A program made the translations under genes and the position numbers. Below are positions 14,236 through 22,366 of a DNA stretch of 26,055 nucleotides, in pieces. The stretch spans positions 1 to 26,055 of the forward strand of contig JBHEMU010000129.1 of NCBI GenBank assembly GCA_046262415.1. The letters are read 5' to 3'. The notes below the pieces were generated by a model. It made no database searches, had not been told where the DNA came from, and saw nothing but the letters and a program-made list of their open reading frames with translations. The DNA is from JACDAS01 sp046262415. Lineage in GTDB: Bacteria; Actinomycetota; Thermoleophilia; Gaiellales; Gaiellaceae. How positions within the stretch are numbered: the first letter of the stretch is position 1; every line of letters starts with the position of its first letter.

Positions 14236-15560
14236 GCGGACAATCTACGCGCTGCCACCCGGGCCATCCCTGCGAAGACGGCCCCGAGGCCGAGCAGCCA
14301 CAGGGTCTCGCGCGCCAGCGCCTGCCAGGGGCTCGCGTCGAACAGCGCGGCCCCGAAGAAGCGCACCGAGTGGGCGAACGGGAAGGCGTCGCTCAACCAG
14401 CCGGCCTGCGGCACGATCTCGCGCGGCACGAGGCCGAGGAAGACGATCGGGAGCGCGACGAGGAGGGCGGCGAGCGACGCCGTCCGCGCCTCGCGCGCCA
14501 GAGCGCCGACGAGGGCGCCGATCGCGCCGAGGACGGCTCCCGAAAGCGCGAGGCCAAGCGCGAGCAGAGGCAGGCGCTCCCACGGCTGTCCGCCCGTGAC
14601 GCCCCCGATCTCGACGACCGCGCCGAAGCCGAGCGCGACCGCAGTCCCGAGCCCGAGCGCGACCACGGCCGCGAGCGCGATCTTGGCGCCGACCAGCTGG
14701 CCGAGGGAGACGGGGCCCCGGATCAGCCGCCCGAGGACGTTCTCGTCCCGCTCGGCGGCCAGCGCCCCGGCGGCCAGGAGCAACGCCAGGAAGCTGATCG
14801 TGAGCGCCAGCCCGTACGACTGCACCTGCGCCGAGAGCGACCAGGTGCGGCCCCGCTGCTCGATCTCCCGCAGCCGGATCGGCGTCGCGGTCGCCCTGAT
14901 CGCATCGTCGGTCAGGTCGAGGGCCAGCGTCGCGTCCTTGACGAACTCCCGGATTCGGTCGAGACGCGGCTCCGGGGGGAACTCCCGCAGCAGCCGGGCT
15001 GCCTGCTCCAGGCCGAGCACCTCGAACTCGGTCCCGAGGATCGACCCCTTGCCCCCGTGGAGCAGCAGGTCGACGTACTGGAGGTCGGCGGCGATGAAGG
15101 CCCGCTGGAGCCGCAGGTTCAGCGCGTACACGAGGGCCTGCATCTGCTGGCGGACGCGCGGGGCGACGCCGCCCGTGGTCGTCTCGAGGGAGAGGTGCGG
15201 GCTGCGGACGAGGCCCTGGAGCGTGGCGAGGAAGCCGGGCGGCACCGTGATCACGGCGACGAGCCGGCCCGACCGGAGCTGCCGCCTCGCTTCTTCCGCG
15301 TCGAGCCGGACCAGGCGCACGTTCCGCGCCACCTCGTCGATCGTGCGGTTGACGTCGAACGTCTGCCCGGCGACGACGATCCGCGGCGGCAGCCCGTCCC
15401 GGTCGACGAGCGCCACCCGCGGCTTCGTGTTCGCGTAGCCCGCCGCGAGGCCGATCACGAGCGCGATCACGAGCGGATAGGCCAGCAGGACGCCGAGCAG
15501 CGCCGGCGACCGGCGCAGGGTGAGGAGATCCTTGCGCAGCAGCAGGAGCGCGTTGCTCAC
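14232..15560 (-). CDS. ABC-2-type exporter permease
   Basis: The 442-residue membrane protein has one N-terminal helix (about 20-42). A long extracytoplasmic region of roughly 180-200 residues follows (PRVALVDRDGLPP onward, with a conserved-looking VAVITVPPGFLATLQ). A C-terminal bundle of about five helices begins near SYGLALTISFLALLLAAG. This is the ABC2_membrane_3-like layout found in exporters of drugs, lipids or polymers. GTG at 15560 overlaps the ATPase stop as GTGA. The substrate is unknown. Its position directly before hemB invites a link to heme or cytochrome maturation, but the large external domain is unlike CcmB, so this is only a possibility. Confidence 0.85.
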   Translation of the reverse strand: MSNALLLLRKDLLTLRRSPALLGVLLAYPLVIALVIGLAAGYANTKPRVALVDRDGLPPRIVVAGQTFDVNRTIDEVARNVRLVRLDAEEARRQLRSGRLVAVITVPPGFLATLQGLVRSPHLSLETTTGGVAPRVRQQMQALVYALNLRLQRAFIAADLQYVDLLLHGGKGSILGTEFEVLGLEQAARLLREFPPEPRLDRIREFVKDATLALDLTDDAIRATATPIRLREIEQRGRTWSLSAQVQSYGLALTISFLALLLAAGALAAERDENVLGRLIRGPVSLGQLVGAKIALAAVVALGLGTAVALGFGAVVEIGGVTGGQPWERLPLLALGLALSGAVLGAIGALVGALAREARTASLAALLVALPIVFLGLVPREIVPQAGWLSDAFPFAHSVRFFGAALFDASPWQALARETLWLLGLGAVFAGMARVAARRLSA

Positions 15561-16213
15561 GCCGGCGACTCCGAGCGCTCGTAGTCGGCGACGCGGCCGG
15601 CAAACGTGACCGCTCCCTCGACGAGCTCCACGACCCGGTCGGCGACGCGGCTGACGTCCTCGGCGCTCTGCGTCGCGAGGACGACTGCGCCGTCGCGGGA
15701 ACGGAGCTCGGCGGCGACGGCCCAGAGCCGACGACGCTGGCGCGGGTCGAGTGCAGCCGTCGGCTCGTCGAGGAGGACGACGCCGGGATCGCCGAGCAGC
15801 GCCAGCGCGAGGTTCAGGCGCTGGCGGTTGCCGACCGAGAGGTTGGCGCTCGGCTTGGGGCCGCGGGGCAGCTCGAAGCGATCGAGCAGCCGCTCGGCGG
15901 AGCGGCGCGGATCGGGGTCGGCCTCGAGACGGGCGAAGAGCTCCAGGTTCTCCAGGGCGCTGAGCCGCCCGTAGTGCGCGGGGCTCTGGGGCATCCAGCC
16001 GACGCGCGTGTCGGGCGCGTGCTCGACGCGTCCCTCGGTCGGCTCGAGCGCGCCGGCGAGGATGGACAGGAGCGTCGACTTCCCCGCGCCGTTCGGACCC
16101 ACCAGCGCGACGACCTCGCCGGCGGCGACCTCGAGATCGGTCGGCGAGAGGGCCACGTAGTCCCCGAAACGCCGCGAGACGCCCCGGGCGGCGAGGATGA
16201 CGTGAGAGTTCAA
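15557..16213 (-). CDS. ABC transporter ATPase with non-standard signature and switch residues
   Basis: This ATP-binding subunit pairs with the adjacent permease. Numbered from TTG 16213 (218 residues), Walker A GPNGAGKST is at 39-47 and the Q-loop is Gln76. Walker B VVLLDEP has Asp149 and catalytic Glu150, and the D-loop is AALD. The signature reads LSVGN (125-129) instead of LSGGQ, and the switch His is Gln182 (LATQSAED). TTG is the only plausible in-frame start close to the homology; a longer frame to 16360 reads through sequence unlike any ATPase. The SD is weak (GAGAGTCC). It is the first gene of the minus-strand unit and faces a divergent gene across 206 bases, so the main promoter probably lies in 16214-16419. 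Confidence 0.85.
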   Translation of the reverse strand: MNSHVILAARGVSRRFGDYVALSPTDLEVAAGEVVALVGPNGAGKSTLLSILAGALEPTEGRVEHAPDTRVGWMPQSPAHYGRLSALENLELFARLEADPDPRRSAERLLDRFELPRGPKPSANLSVGNRQRLNLALALLGDPGVVLLDEPTAALDPRQRRRLWAVAAELRSRDGAVVLATQSAEDVSRVADRVVELVEGAVTFAGRVADYERSESPA

Positions 16214-16401
16214 GGACTCTCGATCGTGCCGTTGGCGAGGACGCTGTCCAGAGGTGGGCGTACCGTAGTCGGCGATCCATGTCCGACGGGACGACCCTCG
16301 CGCTCGACCGTCACGATCTCCCGGAAGGATCGAGGAAGCGACCGGGGATTGCGCTGTCACAAGCGCGACGGTGGCGGCCCGTGTTGAATCCGGGGGCGAC
16401 C

Positions 16402-16407
16402 TACGCT
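16402..16407 (+). promoter_or_regulatory. possible -10 box (TACGCT) for the M23-like gene
   Basis: TACGCT fits TAnnnT and ends 12 bases before the ATG at 16420, with no Shine-Dalgarno between. This would give a very short 5' leader or a leaderless message, common in actinobacteria. No convincing -35 is seen at 16-18 bases. Confidence 0.3.
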
Positions 16408-16419
16408 ACGGTGCCCGGG

Positions 16420-17190
16420 ATGGCCCCCCCGCGCCGGCCCGCCGGCCAGCCTCGCCCTTCTCGCCGCCGACACCGCTCCACCCGCCGCGCCCGGCGTGTG
16501 GCCGGCCTGCTCGTCGTCGTCGTCGCCCTCTCCGTGACCCTCCTCCTAACCGCCTTCGGGTCAGCCGAGACATCGCGGCTGGGCGCCGCGCCCGGAGTGG
16601 CCGCGCCCCCGCTCGCCCAGGAGCCCCCGCGGCCGGAATGGGTGGCCACGGTCGGCGCGTCGGTTCCGCTCCAGCTGCCCGTGTCGCAGTCGCAGCTAAC
16701 CGGCATCGGGTACCACCCCTCCGACGGTCGGGCCCTGGCGCTCCGCCCGATCGGACGGCAGGCCAACCAGGGGCTCTTCGCCCGGCTCGGCCGCCGGCTC
16801 TTCGGGGACGGCGCCGGCGGACGCCCGTACGTCCAGCTCGGCGGCGGCGGCTCGGGCGGGCCGTCGACCGGAGCCGTCGACATCGGCGCGCCGGCCGGCA
16901 CCGACGTCTACTCGCCGGTGGACGGCACCGTCTCCGGGATCCGCGACTACGTCGTCAACGGGCGGACCCTCGGCGTGCGCATCGAGATCCTGACGGCGAC
17001 GTCGCCGTCGCTCGTGGTCGTGCTGACGCGGCTCCGTCCCGATCCGGCTCTCACGGTCGGCTCGACGCTCGTCGCCCGGACCTCGAAGGTGGGCACGCTG
17101 ATCGACTTCTCGACCGTCGAGCGGCAGTCCCTCGCCCGCTTCACGCACGACGCGGGCAACCACGTGACGCTGGAAGTGCATCCCTCGTAG
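16420..17190 (+). CDS. membrane-anchored M23/LytM-like protein, catalytically degenerate
   Basis: The 256-residue protein has a strongly basic Pro/Arg N-terminus, one helix at about 27-46, a Pro-rich linker, and a C-terminal domain with the LytM layout. That domain shows GAVDIGAPAGTDVYSPVDGTV (two pieces, 151-160 and 161-171) and ends DAGNHVTLEVH. Active M23 peptidases coordinate zinc with HxxxD and HxH. Here no His precedes Asp154 at the expected place (Ser149/Thr150), and HxH reads HVT (His248, Thr250). Peptidase activity is therefore unlikely; LytM-like proteins of this kind can act as activators or binders. ATG at 16420 is chosen because the basic start and helix follow at once. The frame is open further upstream but atypical. 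Family assignment is moderately sure. Confidence 0.7.
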   Translation: MAPPRRPAGQPRPSRRRHRSTRRARRVAGLLVVVVALSVTLLLTAFGSAETSRLGAAPGVAAPPLAQEPPRPEWVATVGASVPLQLPVSQSQLTGIGYHPSDGRALALRPIGRQANQGLFARLGRRLFGDGAGGRPYVQLGGGGSGGPSTGAVDIGAPAGTDVYSPVDGTVSGIRDYVVNGRTLGVRIEILTATSPSLVVVLTRLRPDPALTVGSTLVARTSKVGTLIDFSTVERQSLARFTHDAGNHVTLEVHPS

Positions 17191-17217
17191 CAGCGGGGGT
17201 GCGCGGCCTGTCCGGAC

Positions 17218-17994
17218 GTGAGGATCCTCTTTCTCGGGGACGTCTTCGGGTCGCCCGGTCGGCGCGCGATCGAAGCGCGGCTGCCCGCTCTCCTCGAGGA
17301 GCTAGACGCCGATTTCTGCGTCGTCAACGGTGAGAATGCCGCCGACGGCTCGGGGCTGACGCCGAAGATCGCGGACAAGCTGCTCGCCGCCGGAGCGGAC
17401 GTGGTCACGCTCGGCAACCACGTCTGGCGGCGGGCCGAGCTCGTCGACTACCTCGGCGCCTCCACGCGCGTGATCCGGCCAGCCAACCTGGGAGCCGCCG
17501 CTCCCGGAGCGGGCTGGACGGTTGCGACCGCGCGCGACGGCACTGACGTGGCGGTGATCAACCTGATGGGGTCGCTGTTCCTGAGCGTGGCCGTGCACCC
17601 GTTCGAGCTGGTCGACGATCTCGTGGAGCGGGCTCGGAAGCGCGCGCGCGTCGTCATCGTCGACTTCCACGCCGAGGCGACGAGCGAGAAGGTCGCCCTG
17701 GCGCGGTGGCTCGACGGAAGGGTCACCGCCGTGATCGGGACGCACACGCACGTGCAGACGGCCGACGCCCGCGTCCAGGCCGGCGGAACGGCCGCCGTCA
17801 CCGATGCGGGGATGACGGGGCCGCACGACTCGGTGATCGGCGTCGAGTCGGAGCTCGCGATCCGGCGCATGCGCACGGGCATGCCGGTGCGGTTCCGGCC
17901 TGCCGAGGGCGACGTTCGCCTCGAGGGCGTCGTCATCGACTGCGACGACACGGGCCGCGCCACCGCCTGCGAAGCGCTCCGTCTTCAGGCCTGA
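17218..17994 (+). CDS. ymdB: YmdB-family metallophosphoesterase
   Basis: The 258-residue protein is a binuclear-metal phosphodiesterase of the YmdB (TIGR00282) family, members of which hydrolyse cyclic nucleotides. Metal ligands are visible throughout: Asp8 (FLGDVFG), Glu39 (VVNGENAADG), Asn67 and His68 (TLGNHVW), His151 (VDFHAEATSEK), and His176 and His178 (GTHTHVQTAD). All expected positions are intact and length is typical. GTG at 17218 is used because homology starts at MRILFLGD. It follows the M23-like gene by 27 bases and is probably cotranscribed. In other bacteria ymdB often follows rny; here no rny is nearby. A 169-base convergent gap follows, containing short GC-rich inverted repeats such as AGACCCCGGGTCT but no convincing terminator. 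Confidence 0.92.
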   Translation: MRILFLGDVFGSPGRRAIEARLPALLEELDADFCVVNGENAADGSGLTPKIADKLLAAGADVVTLGNHVWRRAELVDYLGASTRVIRPANLGAAAPGAGWTVATARDGTDVAVINLMGSLFLSVAVHPFELVDDLVERARKRARVVIVDFHAEATSEKVALARWLDGRVTAVIGTHTHVQTADARVQAGGTAAVTDAGMTGPHDSVIGVESELAIRRMRTGMPVRFRPAEGDVRLEGVVIDCDDTGRATACEALRLQA

Positions 17995-18163
17995 CCGGCC
18001 CCCTCGCGGGGACCGGGGGGCATCGCGAGCGCGCCCGAGACCCCGGGTCTGACCCTCGAGATCGGCCGTGCGGGACGTGGCGGTCGTGCCGGGGGCGTGA
18101 CGATCGTTCCACAGCCATGGCCGGCGGGGACGGGCGCGGGGCGATTCGCGGCCGGATCGAGGG

Positions 18164-19441
18164 CTACCCTGACGTCGCCGCCGCTGGCCGGGCGGTCGGG
18201 CGCCCCTGCGCTCGTTTCGGAGGCCAGAGGAGCAGAGCCAGGAGACCGACCAGCGTGACGTCTCGCGCCAGGACGCCCCACGAGGCCCAGGCGTCGAACT
18301 CGAGTGCCAGCTCCCAGTAGCGGAACGGGAACCAGGTCTGGGTCAGCGCGAGCGCCAGCGCGAGCACGCCGGTCGCCGCGAGGCCGCGCCGGCCGCGAAC
18401 CAGGGGCACGAGCGGCACGAGCCAGATCAGGAACTGGGGCGAGAGCACCTTGCCGAGCGCGACGAAGGCGACGACGGAGGCCGCGGAGGCCCGGATCAGG
18501 CGCTCCCGGTCGGCCGGGCCGCGCGCGAACCAGACCCACGTGCCGACGAGCGCGCCGGCCTGGACGAGCGTCAGCAGCACGGCGAGCACAGCCGGCGCGA
18601 TCCCGACGAGGTTCTGGGACCCGTGGCCGGACTCCATCTCGATTCCGAACCCGAACAGCTGGTGCGAGACGAGCAGGATCCCCGAGCCCAGGCTCTCGAT
18701 CTGCAGCGGACGTCCCGCCTGACCCGAGAGGCTCGAGAGGACTCCCCCGGGCGCGAGCACCAGGAACGGCGCGAAGCAGAGCAGGACGACCGCGACGAAG
18801 GCCGCGGAGCAGATGCCCGCCTCCCGGCGGCCGTGGCGACGCCAGACGTAGGCGAGCGCGACCGGCAGGAGCACGACCGGATAGATCTTCGTCGCCGCGG
18901 CGAGGCCGAGCGCGCCGAGGCCGAGTCGCTCGCGCCCGGAGACGAGGCCGGCCAGCGCCCCGACCGTCAACGCCGCGGGCAGCAGGTCGAATCGAGTCAG
19001 AACGACCGATCCGACCAGCAACGGCGAGACCGCCGCGAACCCGACCGCGGCACCGATCCTGCCCCGGCCCGCGCCGGCGGCATCGAGGGTCAGCAGCATG
19101 AACCCGAGCGCCGCCGCGCCGCAGAGCCACATCAGCGCCTCGAAGATGCGCTCGAACCCTTCCAGGTCACCCGCCTCCGAGCGCACCAGCGAGGGCAGGA
19201 CGAACGCCGGCAGCGCCCCGGGCGGATACTCGACGGCGAAGTCGCGGTAGGGCACCTTCCCGTCCACCATGGCGTCGCCGTAACGCTGGTAGACCGGCGT
19301 GTCGATCACCTGGTCGCGGTTGTAGAAGCCGACGTGAAGCAGGCTCCAGGCGGCGAGGAAGAGCGCGAGCGCGAGCAGCGTGGCCAGCGCCGCCCACCCC
19401 GGCTCAACCGGTCGCGACCAGCTCTCCGGTCGCGCGTTCAC
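18164..19441 (-). CDS. GT87-like (DUF2029) integral membrane glycosyltransferase
   Basis: The 425-residue polytopic protein has about ten hydrophobic helices. After the first helix comes DTPVYQRYGDAMVDG (47-61) and VPYRDFAVEYPPG (63-75). These contain the Asp and the EYPPG motif typical of GT-C enzymes that use polyprenyl-phosphate sugars. Further markers are TRFDLLPAAL, AAATKIYPVVLLP and KVLSPQFLIWLVP. Such enzymes add mannose or related sugars to envelope glycans on the outer face of the membrane. GTG at 19441 sits within the end of the preceding gene (38-base overlap), with GGAG about eight bases upstream. It is the last gene of a minus-strand envelope group with the interrupted GT-C gene and gtrA-like gene. 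Acceptor and sugar are unknown. Confidence 0.85.
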   Translation of the reverse strand: MNARPESWSRPVEPGWAALATLLALALFLAAWSLLHVGFYNRDQVIDTPVYQRYGDAMVDGKVPYRDFAVEYPPGALPAFVLPSLVRSEAGDLEGFERIFEALMWLCGAAALGFMLLTLDAAGAGRGRIGAAVGFAAVSPLLVGSVVLTRFDLLPAALTVGALAGLVSGRERLGLGALGLAAATKIYPVVLLPVALAYVWRRHGRREAGICSAAFVAVVLLCFAPFLVLAPGGVLSSLSGQAGRPLQIESLGSGILLVSHQLFGFGIEMESGHGSQNLVGIAPAVLAVLLTLVQAGALVGTWVWFARGPADRERLIRASAASVVAFVALGKVLSPQFLIWLVPLVPLVRGRRGLAATGVLALALALTQTWFPFRYWELALEFDAWASWGVLARDVTLVGLLALLLWPPKRAQGRPTARPAAATSG

Positions 19442-21200
19442 CGGTGGGCTCCACTGCCGCCGCCGGTCGCTGGACCGGGGCCGAGGCGAGTGCGACGAAA
19501 GCCGCGAAGGGGAAGAACCACGGGATGTAGAGGTAGAACCAGTGCGTCAGGACGAGCTCGAATCCCATCAGGAGCGCGCCAGTCAGCGCGGCGAGCTGCA
19601 GCGGGCTCTTGCGCCTCGGCACGAAGGCGAGCGCGACCGCGGAGGCCAGCAGCAGCGCCTGCAGCACCTGCTGGACGCGGTGCAGATCGGGAATCCCTCG
19701 AGCGTGGTACTGCCCCCAGTCCCAGAGCGAGAACGGCGAGTCCCGCCCGACCTGCCAGCCGATCGTCCGGTCCCAGAACACCCTCGCCGCATGCAGCGGG
19801 TCGGGTTCGAGCAGAAGCACGAAGAAGGACGCGAGCGTCGCCAGCCCGAAGCCCGCCGCGAAGGCGAGCTTCCGCCGCGGCGAGCGGAGCGAGTGGGGGT
19901 AGGAGAGTCAGAGCGGGGCGAGCAGCAGCGCCGCGAACTTCGTCCAGCCCGCGAGCGCGAGGAACGCGCCGCGGGCCGGGGGAGACGTGACGAGCCAGAA
20001 GCCGAAGATCAGGAACGCCGGCAGGATCGCATCGTTCGTGTTCGAGCTCGACACGTACTGCGTGAAGGGATACGCCGCCCAGGCGAACGCGAGCGTGGCC
20101 GCGAGCCTGTGGCCGCCGAAGCGGCGCCCGACCAGCGCCAGTCCGCCGATGCAGAGCAGGTCGAAGAGGATCGAGGTGAGGTGCACGGCCGGGAGATCGT
20201 CCCACTCGCCGGACCAGCCCAGCAGCCAGTAGCCCGGCAGGTACGACAGGTACGCGACCGGCCCGTAGGTGTCGCCCCGATCGTTCGACGACTCGCAGCG
20301 GCCGTTCGTCTGGATCCGCATGCGGATCTCCCCGTCCCGATCGGGCTCTCCGCACGGCTTCAGGTCTCCCTGGGTCGGGAAGTGCCCGTACGGCGACTCG
20401 CCGTGTGAGATTCGGTGGGCGCCGATGACGCCGGCGTAGCCGACGTCGATCACGTTGGAGGCCCGCACGTTCAGGCCGACCCGAAAGCCGACCAGGAAGA
20501 CGGTTGCCGCCGCCAGCACCCAGACCGGCCAGAACGGGAGCACGGCTCGGCCGCGCCTGCCGGTGAGCCCGACCCAGGCCGCGCGGGCGATCAGGTAGAG
20601 GAGCGGTGGGTACACGAGCGGCACGCTCGTGAAGATGTCGCCCCGGTTGTAGAACCAGAGGCTGACGGAGAACGAGAGGAGCGCCAGCAGATCGAGGTTC
20701 CGCACGGAGAGCGGCCGGCGCAGGTCGGCTAGGCCGAGCAGGAACAACGTGCAGAACGCGAGCCAGACGTACGCGCTGTTGATCCGCTTGCCGCCGAACG
20801 CGCCCTCGTACCCACGCGCCATCTTCCAGGCCACCTGCGGGCCGGTCCACGCCTCCAGGACGGTACCGGTCTCGTCTCCGACCCGGCCGAGGACGATCTG
20901 CCCCGCCTCGCCCCACCAGACCTTCACGGTCCAGTCCTTGTAGGTCGAGTCGTAGGTCGCGTCGGTGATCCGTCCCTTCTCGGGATAGCGGTCGAGCCAC
21001 TCCGCCACCTTGCGGCGGGCGAGCAGGATCTGGGTCGCCCGCTCCTTCGTCAGGCGCGGCGGCTCGGCCGCGGGGACAAAGGGGATCTCGACGACCCGCC
21101 CCGCCGAGTCGTAGACCGGGCGCTTCGGAGCCTCCGCCGCGAGGCCGGCCGGCGCGAGCGCGAGCGCCGAGACGGCGACGGCGGCGACGCGCCAGTCCAT
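19404..21200 (-). pseudogene. GT-C-like membrane glycosyltransferase interrupted by an in-frame TGA
   Basis: A single reading frame runs from ATG 21200 to TGA 19404-19406 (598 codons before the final stop) but contains one TGA at 19908-19910, codon 431. The frame and protein character continue unchanged across it: AALLLAPL, stop, LSYPHSLRSPRRKLAFAAGF. A one-base change from TGG (Trp) or CGA (Arg) would explain it; Trp would suit the membrane context. The product has a signal peptide (1-22) and a PepSY-like extracytoplasmic domain (about 50-140, with TYKDWTVKVWW). It then has many helices and ESPYGHFPTQGDL and DTYGPVAYLSYLPG loops typical of GT-C proteins. As written it yields a 430-residue truncated protein missing the last helices. 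A sequencing error cannot be excluded. It overlaps the GT87-like gene and follows gtrA by 11 bases. Confidence 0.8.
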
Positions 21201-21211
21201 CGCTCGTCAGG

Positions 21212-21667
21212 TTAGCGGCGCCTGAACGACCAGAGTCTGTTGCCGACGAAGTTCAGCGGCGTCACCAGGATGATGGCGAGTGCCTGCGCCGGCACTTTCC
21301 CCATTCCCGCGCCGACCAGGCCGCGCAGGATCAGCAGGTTCGCGCCCAGGGCGAACACCGAGACGATCAGAAACCGCAGGCCCTGGTAGGCGACGTGTCC
21401 CTTCCGCCCTCGGAACGTCCAGAGTCGGTTCCACGTGTAGTTGCTCGTGACGGCGACGAGGAACGAGCAGGCGGCCGCGAGCAGGTAGTGCACGCCGGCC
21501 CCCCGCAGCAGAGCCACGTAGACCGCCAGGTTGACCAGATACCCGCTCGCGCCGACGGTGCAGAACTTCGCCAGCTCGAGCCAGTTCGGCGGATGCCTGA
21601 GCGCCCGGCCGGCGCGCGTCCGCGCCAGGGCCGTCGCCGCCGAGACTGCGGGTGAGGAGCGCGACAC
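21212..21667 (-). CDS. GtrA-like membrane protein
   Basis: The 151-residue protein has four predicted helices and the GtrA family pattern: FCTVGASGYLVNLAVYVALL in helix 1, SNYTWNRLWTF after helix 2, and NFVGNRLWSFRR at the C-terminus. GtrA proteins are thought to move polyprenyl-linked sugars across the membrane for later GT-C glycosyltransfer. This fits its position directly before the two membrane glycosyltransferase genes. GTG at 21667 gives an N-terminus with about 25 basic residues before helix 1; no clear SD is seen and a nearby alternative start is possible. Its stop is 11 bases before the ATG of the interrupted gene. Confidence 0.88.
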   Translation of the reverse strand: MSRSSPAVSAATALARTRAGRALRHPPNWLELAKFCTVGASGYLVNLAVYVALLRGAGVHYLLAAACSFLVAVTSNYTWNRLWTFRGRKGHVAYQGLRFLIVSVFALGANLLILRGLVGAGMGKVPAQALAIILVTPLNFVGNRLWSFRRR

Positions 21668-21695
21668 GGACGCGCCCGAGGGTACCAGCCGTCCG

Positions 21696-22355
21696 TCAGA
21701 CGTCGGTCGTGAAGCCCTCCGCGCCGACGAGCGGCACGAACCGGCAGGGGACGGAGCGCACGATCGCGGGGCCTTCCGGGCTGCGGACCACGAGCTCGAG
21801 ACGCTGGCCGTGCCGGCCGCCGACCGGCACGACGAGGCGGCCCCGCGGCTCGAGCTGCTCGTAGAGCGTCTGCGGGAGGCCCGGCGCGGCGGCGGCGACG
21901 GCGATCCCCGCGAAGGGCGCTTCCTCCGGCAGCCCCATCGTCCCGTCGCCGACGTGGACGCGCACGCGCCCGTACCCCGCCGTCGCGAGAGCCGCCCGCG
22001 CCCGGTCCGCGAGCTCCTGGATGCGCTCGATCGTGAAGACCGCCGCAGCGAGCTCCGCGAGCACCGCGGCCTGGTACCCCGAGCCGGTGCCGACGTCGAG
22101 CACGCGCTCGTGGCCGTCGAGCGCGAGCGCCTCGCAGATGCGGGCGACCATGTACGGCTGGGAGATCGTCTGGCCGGAACCCAGCGGCAGCGCCGCGTCG
22201 TCGTAGGCGTGTTCCCGGAGCTCCGCTCCGACGAAGAGCTCCCGCGGCACGCGCTCCATCGCCGCGAGCACTCGCTCGTCGACGACGTCTCGACCGCGGA
22301 GCTGCCGGTCGACCATCGTGCGACGGGCGGCGGTGAAGTCGGGCTCGGAGCTCAG
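21696..22355 (-). CDS. pcm: protein-L-isoaspartate O-methyltransferase
   Basis: Pcm methylates isoaspartyl residues in damaged proteins so that they can revert to aspartate. The product has SGQTISQPYMVA near 60-71 and SAM motif I VLDVGTGSG at 85-93, then GRLVVPVGG, all typical. The start is unusual. CTG at 22355 lies five bases after AGGAGG (within AGGAGGT at 22360-22366) and gives SSEPDFTAARRTMVDRQL, matching the family N-terminus. The first ATG (22316) would remove 13 residues and leave the SD 43 bases away. If ATG is used, the protein is 206 residues; with CTG it is 219. It is nine bases downstream of the phosphoesterase stop and ends before gtrA, all on the same strand. Family assignment is firm; the start is strongly suggested but not proven. 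Confidence 0.92.
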   Translation of the reverse strand: MSSEPDFTAARRTMVDRQLRGRDVVDERVLAAMERVPRELFVGAELREHAYDDAALPLGSGQTISQPYMVARICEALALDGHERVLDVGTGSGYQAAVLAELAAAVFTIERIQELADRARAALATAGYGRVRVHVGDGTMGLPEEAPFAGIAVAAAAPGLPQTLYEQLEPRGRLVVPVGGRHGQRLELVVRSPEGPAIVRSVPCRFVPLVGAEGFTTDV

Positions 22356-22359
22356 CGGG

Positions 22360-22366
22360 ACCTCCT
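22360..22366 (-). promoter_or_regulatory. perfect Shine-Dalgarno deciding the pcm start
   Basis: AGGAGGT on the minus strand overlaps the TAG of the upstream phosphoesterase gene and lies five bases before an in-frame CTG. There is no ATG, GTG or TTG at suitable spacing. Confidence 0.7.

Noticed and set aside
16279..16419. Upstream ATG at 16279 for the M23-like gene
   Set aside because: It would place 47 unrelated residues before the basic N-terminus and helix, and would run through the probable promoter region.
17995..18163. Terminator between the convergent ymdB and GT87-like genes
   Set aside because: Only short GC-rich inverted repeats with no T-tract are seen; termination is expected here but no site can be named.
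19908..19910. Selenocysteine or alternative-code reading of the internal TGA
   Set aside because: No selenocysteine insertion element or selenoprotein motif was noticed, and TGA ends many normal genes in this window.
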